This document shows, in pieces, positions 62,401 to 64,000 of a stretch of 64,000 nt of DNA. The stretch spans positions 2,279,767 to 2,343,766 of the forward strand of contig OZ025877.1 of the NCBI GenBank assembly GCA_964019415.1. The letters are read 5' to 3'. Made by a program: the position numbers and the translations under genes. Positions within the stretch are counted from its first letter, which is position 1, and each line of letters starts with the position of its first letter. Under the pieces are notes generated by a model, which made no database searches, was not told the DNA's origin, and worked only from the letters and a program-made list of their open reading frames with translations. The DNA comes from Ianthella basta. Taxonomy: Eukaryota > Porifera > Demospongiae > Verongiida > Ianthellidae.

Positions 62401-64000
62401 TGTAGACATGAATAGGGCCGTTACTGTCCATAGACCTTTGAAATGGCCCCTATTCATGTCTACGATTGGACATGATAACTATTAGGTCTTCAGACCACAG
62501 GAGCCACTTCCATCAAGCTCCTCACTGCTATGATCTGCTCATGCTTCTCCATTGATCACATAAGGGTGTGTTCTTACTTATATACTGATAGGTGATCATG
62601 AATACAGCACCTTGATGAGAATTAACCATACATGATACGTTGTCTACATGAGGCATTTGGTAGAATGTGTCTAAGATAGAGCAACAATGATTGTAAAGTT
62701 GCAAGGTGAACCTGAAATCATTGAAAGTTGGCAGATGGCTAAAAGGTATGACTGGTCCTCCACCTCTCCCCTGCCACACAACCGACACACCCTTTCCCTG
62801 TATGGGATGAGCAAATTCTGCCCAGTTTCCACTGCCAATTAGAGCAGCCCATATGCAGGCCAGCCATCACCCTCCTTCCCCCAACTGTTCTAATATTAAT
62901 ATTAAACACATACCTCTCTATTTGTGGGGTATCTTTCATTGTTCACTATCTCTCTGTTTTCTGTTTCAGGATTCTCAGACAAAGCCCAAAGGACAAGGAC
63001 AACACCGTACAATTCCTAAATCAGAGGAGCCTCCTTTGCAACCCGAGCGCCTAGCCTTACAGGTAAAGGAAACGTCAGTTTGCATTATTGAAAGTTTCAG
63101 CCAGAGTATTTATGAACTGGAATTGACGCCGGTCATGGCTGACAAAGCAAAAGGTGTTGCCAAATACCAATTTGGCAAACCATGTCCTGGCTCAAAGGAA
63201 TATGTTGTGATGCTGGTTGGTGCAACTGGGGCAGGTAAAACTACCCTGATCAATGGGGTTGCCAATTACATCCTTGGGGTTGAGTGGGAGGATAACTTTC
63301 GCTTCAAACTCATTACAGAAGAAGGGAGTGGCAATCAGGCAGAGAGCCAAACCACATGCATCACAGCCTACACCATCCACAAGCAAGAAGGTTCCCGATT
63401 TCACCACACTCTAACCATTGTAGACACCCCAGGATTTGGAGACACTAAAGGATTAGAGTTTGACAAGCGTCTTGTTGCACAAATAAAGCATTTCTTCTCT
63501 ATAAAGGGAAAGAAAGGCATTGACCACATCCACGGCATTGGATTTGTCGCTCAGGCATCCTTAGCAAGATTGACACCACCACAGAGGTATGTGTTTGACT
63601 CCATCCTATCCATTTATGGGAAGGACATTGGCAGCAATATTCTGCTGATGACCACATTTGCTGATGGCAAAACACAGCCTGTGCTTGCAGCTGTGAAGGC
63701 TGCTCGAATAGGCTTTCACAGAAGCTTCAAATTCAATAACTCTGCTATTTTTACAGATGAGGTTAGCGATGAAGAAGGACCGAGCTTTGAGCAGATGTTT
63801 TGGAAGATGGGCATGGCGAGCTTTGATAGGTTCTTCACAGAGCTTGTCAAGATGCCGGTCAAAAGTCTGGTACTCACCAAGGAGGTGTTGGAGGAACGGG
63901 AAAACTTGGAATCTATCATGAAAAGCCTTCCACAACAAATACAAGGAATACTGGGTAAAATCAATTCCCTGAGGGCAGAAGAAAGGGCAATTGAGCAGCA
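47472..64000 (+). CDS. Death domain-linker-SAM-GTPase gene (multi-exon, runs off the window)
   Basis: Proposed exons: 47472-47511 (MAQALPTESGERR), 47777-48114 (death domain), 48289 into the gap (linker), 52822-52992, 55293-55433 and 57643-57741 (linker copies), 54330-54587 and 57938-58195 (SAM copies), and 62970 to the window end (GTPase). After the first phase-1 junction all junctions seen are phase 0, so any subset of linker and SAM exons can be joined in frame. The order death domain, linker, SAM, GTPase would be a receptor-like signalling protein, with homotypic interaction domains N-terminal to a septin/AIG1-like GTPase. Whether one transcript uses all exons, or several use subsets, cannot be seen. 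The 10-kb span from 48.4 to 62.9 kb also holds mobile elements and the scaffold gap, so missing exons are possible. Two separate genes (death-domain and SAM-GTPase) remain an alternative. Confidence 0.6.
47777..48114 (+). CDS. Death-domain exon of the long gene
   Basis: Starts after TTGCTGCAG, ends at GTAAGC. Encodes HEWRVFGISLGVSANAVETI, YACIKMFTQWL, CTWKELLEAVSDS and SNEIERKLTEHL. It aligns over its whole length with 44062-44396. It enters in phase 2 (completing the codon split by exon 1) and ends in phase 0. Confidence 0.85.
48289..48412 (+). CDS. Linker exon copy 1, cut by the scaffold gap
   Basis: After CCTCAATCAG the frame reads ASSVHSRIEQFEKNAEEKPT and goes on with basic and Thr/Pro residues (TVLATPHQAES) into the Ns. 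It matches the start of the exon at 52822 (TSSLCSCIEQYEKTIKDDKT). The right end and donor are unknown. Confidence 0.75.
48413..48612. other. Assembly gap of 200 N
   Basis: Exactly 200 N, a conventional scaffold gap of unknown true size. It falls inside or beside linker exon 1 and at the 3' end of the RT element, so both are incompletely seen. Confidence 1.
48613..51805 (-). pseudogene. Decayed reverse transcriptase element with N-terminal Cys-rich and C-terminal nuclease-like regions
   Basis: On the minus strand from 51805: a Cys-rich start (CCRCNGSSGRCINCICARSG, then CDDCLP); a long helical region; RT motifs (GPSGMDSAGWRR; PGVRPIGIGEVLRRIIGKAV; LLIDASNAFNSLNWEAAL; EGTTQGDQLAMSMYA; the active site VWFADDATEGG); a thumb; a CxCGxPFTTEHAFSC knuckle; then RHDRIRD and ARLDVKAQGFW … AFFDVRVFNPYA, which fits a PD-(D/E)XK-like core; and EVEHASFTPIVLATTGGWG near the end. 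The frame is broken at least near 50950, 50080 and 49265, and by a stop near 48985. This is an RT family seen widely in invertebrate genomes, whose classification I cannot settle. It lies antisense in the intron of the death-domain gene. Confidence 0.8.
51806..52821. other. Intron sequence, no exon recognised
   Basis: Right flank of the RT element and unrelated AT-rich sequence up to the linker acceptor at 52821. The element's 5' end is probably near 51900, but no terminal repeat is seen. Confidence 0.4.
52822..52992 (+). CDS. Linker exon copy 2 (171 bases, phase 0-0)
   Basis: Acceptor TTCAATCAG, donor GTAGGT. Encodes TSSLCSCIEQYEKTIKDDKT, then PKKPLRRRISTPSPTVPHTP and ASRPLLYEQDDATRSM. It has a short coiled start, a basic patch (RRR) and a Ser/Thr-Pro run that could be a kinase target. 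It is the longest and best-preserved linker copy. Confidence 0.8.
52993..53985. other. Intron between linker copies 2 and 3
   Basis: A 145-residue frame at 53205-53642 lacks recognisable motifs and splice support, so I leave it unannotated. The 53045-53170 stretch recurs at 55505-55650 as part of the duplicated unit. Confidence 0.4.
53986..54128 (+). pseudogene. Linker exon copy 3, probably dead
   Basis: Sequence matches linker copies 2 and 4 (STPSPTVPHTRASCPLLYKQ) and the GTAGGT donor remains. The acceptor has changed from TTCAATCAG/TTCAATTAG to TTCAATTTAAATG, so no phase-0 acceptor is left. Confidence 0.65.
54330..54587 (+). CDS. SAM exon copy 1 (258 bases, phase 0-0)
   Basis: Acceptor ATCATTTAG, donor GTACGT. 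Encodes SEPPQSIHLRTPRNEVAF followed by a SAM-like fold: LNVDGLYQVLKKDLGADIAT, QEVLGQDYLGLTEADVSKLF, PKMGQAKKVLRHIKSI. It is close to the SAM exon of the GTPase gene at 25482. Confidence 0.8.
54588..55292. other. Intron; duplicated non-coding unit
   Basis: The stretch 54640-54980 (TGGCTCTGGTACGATGACAC, AGCACTTGGCATTTCTTGAC, AAATGCTGACCAATCTGTGT) recurs at 56440-56720 and 58650-59060, so exons and flanks were duplicated together. Confidence 0.7.
55293..55433 (+). CDS. Linker exon copy 4 (141 bases, phase 0-0)
   Basis: Acceptor TTCAATTAG, donor GTAGGT. Encodes NENTTEGDKTEPKKPLRRC, then ISTPSPTVPHTRASRPLVYE and QDDAKRSM. It is the same length as linker exon 3 of death-domain gene 1 (44556-44696). 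Confidence 0.75.
55828..56132. mobile_element. Palindromic (foldback) MITE, about 305 bp
   Basis: The left arm (55828-55975) and right arm (55995-56132) are near-perfect reverse complements. Both contain GGGATAATTGCTGTGTAGGA, GGAGCTCTCCTAGGTCC and GTGTCCAATTACA. No coding capacity. Confidence 0.85.
56189..56261 (+). tRNA. tRNA-like sequence, CGU anticodon position, probably a pseudo-tRNA or SINE head
   Basis: It is exactly 73 bases. The acceptor stem GGCATTG/CGGCGCC has one mismatch and two GU pairs. The D arm is GCTC…GAGC, the anticodon stem CTGGC/GCCAG and the T arm CTGGG-TTTGATT-CTCGG. A-box (TAGCTCAATGG) and B-box (GGTTTGATTCT) promoters are present. The anticodon loop AGCGTAA has G in place of the universal U33, which argues against a working tRNA. 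The antisense translation RRRESNPGPLAY is a known artefact of such sequences. Confidence 0.5.
56278..56412. mobile_element. Half copy of the palindromic MITE
   Basis: Reverse complement of the left arm of 55828-56132 (GTCTGTAATTGGACACAATC, CTACGGACCTAGGA, CTCAAGACTCCT). With the full copy it brackets the tRNA-like sequence. Confidence 0.75.
56413..57642. other. Intron; duplicated unit plus unique sequence
   Basis: 56440-56720 repeats 54640-54980. 56896-57141 has an 81-residue frame without recognisable motifs. No splice-supported exon seen. Confidence 0.45.
57643..57741 (+). CDS. Linker exon copy 5 (99 bases, phase 0-0)
   Basis: Acceptor CAGCTTGCAG, donor GTAGGT. Encodes MQMRRMSTPSSTVPHTPASH, then PLLYKQDDTIRSM. 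It is shorter because the coiled start is missing and a different upstream AG is used. Confidence 0.65.
57938..58195 (+). CDS. SAM exon copy 2 (258 bases, phase 0-0)
   Basis: Same length, acceptor (CATTTAG) and donor (GTACGT) as 54330-54587, with few substitutions (LDVDGLYQVLEKDLGVEIAT, GLKEVDVSKLFPKMG). Two nearly identical SAM exons imply a recent duplication of the linker-plus-SAM unit. Confidence 0.8.
58196..59202. other. Intron; third copy of the duplicated non-coding unit
   Basis: 58650-59060 repeats 54640-54980 and 56440-56720. No further exon recognised. Confidence 0.6.
59203..59394 (-). pseudogene. Retropepsin-like fragment of an LTR retrotransposon
   Basis: The minus frame contains VQLNGVPVSMELDTGAAVSV followed by MS, the aspartic protease active-site context (DTGA) of Ty3/gypsy-type pol. 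Only this scrap is present; no RT, integrase or LTR is seen nearby. Confidence 0.65.
59395..60014. other. Intron or intergenic, no gene recognised
   Basis: Contains two copies of a GAGAAAT.AAAGTTAGTTTTT-type stretch followed by CTCCATGTAACTTTTG (59448-59483 and 59785-59821), about 335 bases apart. They could be the ends of a small inserted element. Confidence 0.45.
60015..60663. mobile_element. TTAA-bounded non-autonomous element, 649 bp (piggyBac-like ends)
   Basis: Begins TTAACCCATTAGTCTCGAAG and ends GGGACTAATGGGTTAA, so inverted CCCATTAGTC termini lie inside TTAA on both sides, as in piggyBac-type elements. No transposase frame. Confidence 0.75.
60829..62271. mobile_element. TTAA-bounded non-autonomous element, 1.44 kb
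   Basis: Begins TTAAAGGTCCACTGTCAC and ends GTGACAGTGGACCTTTAA: perfect 14-base inverted termini (AGGTCCACTGTCAC) within TTAA. Internal frames (61397-61630 minus, 61774-62007 plus) have no recognisable transposase motif. Confidence 0.75.
62314..62560. mobile_element. Palindromic (foldback) MITE, 247 bp
   Basis: The ends TGTGATCAATGGAGAA and TTCTCCATTGATCACA are perfect inverted repeats, and the arms stay complementary for about 110 bases (TCATGTCCAAT … ATTGGACATGA at the centre). Flanked by TTA/TAA. Confidence 0.85.
62970..64000 (+). CDS. GTPase exon of the long gene (open at the window end)
   Basis: After CTGTTTCAG the frame (phase 0) is open for 1,031 bases to the edge. It begins DSQTKPKGQGQHRTIPKS, then has G1 GATGAGKTT, ITAYTIHKQEGS, G3 DTPGFGD, MTTFADG (G4-like) and RSFKFNNSAIF, and enters a coiled-coil region at the end. 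It aligns along its length with exon 2 of the GTPase at 25999-27753, and all nucleotide-binding motifs are intact. The Cys/His-rich module, if present, would lie beyond the window. Confidence 0.85.

Overview
The window is animal genomic DNA. It has intron-containing genes with GT-AG splice sites, TATA and CCAAT promoters, long (CA)n/(GT)n microsatellites, several retroelements and foldback MITEs, and a 200-N scaffold gap at 48413-48612. Death-domain and SAM-domain proteins, septin/AIG1-like GTPases, an arsenite methyltransferase and a CYP710-type P450 relic together suggest a marine invertebrate. A demosponge is my best guess (about 50% sure); nothing here proves the phylum. All exon models were built by eye from splice sites, reading phase and paralogue comparison.

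Region 1 (1-2290): a large inverted repeat whose spacer holds the tail of a LINE and a GT microsatellite. Further copies lie at 6840-7077, 10165-10851 and 23030-24520.

Region 2 (3.0-42.4 kb): a segmentally duplicated array. The repeated unit is a plus-strand gene (trypsin/V8-like serine protease fused to a three-repeat FLRMDG beta-trefoil-like domain) facing a minus-strand arsenite methyltransferase gene (AS3MT). There are four protease copies: A (4241-6055), B (12412-18746), C (30138-33101) and D (34534-36827). Their catalytic triads have decayed differently. A has lost Asp and Ser, C and D have lost His, C is also frameshifted, and B alone keeps the triad but is frameshifted in its last trefoil repeat. 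A and B start with a signal-peptide exon; C and D appear to start with an unrelated short exon. Only the last AS3MT copy (37813-40803, 8 exons) is intact. The others are 3'-exon remnants or stray exons, and the intact one has Gly where the third arsenic-binding Cys is expected. A CYP710-like P450 pseudogene follows (40993-42358). The intron of protease B carries a 4.6-kb element with 41-bp terminal inverted repeats, whose single long frame encodes a reverse transcriptase plus a PD-(D/E)XK nuclease.

Region 3 (20.7-27.8 kb, inserted in the array): two neighbouring SAM-GTPase genes. The first has a destroyed P-loop (pseudo-GTPase); the second is an intact 654-residue GTPase with a C-terminal Cys/His-rich module.

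Region 4 (43.4-64.0 kb): death-domain genes. A short gene (43436-44696) encodes a death domain plus linker. A long gene (47472 to beyond the window end) has a death-domain exon, several duplicated linker exons, two SAM exons and a GTPase exon. Every internal junction I could place after the first is phase 0, so the exons can be added or skipped without breaking the frame. The long gene is interrupted by an antisense decayed RT element next to the scaffold gap, two palindromic MITEs, two TTAA-bounded elements, a retropepsin scrap and a tRNA-like sequence. The combination death domain + SAM + GTPase looks like an intracellular sensor or signalling platform and is the strongest candidate for an undescribed system here.
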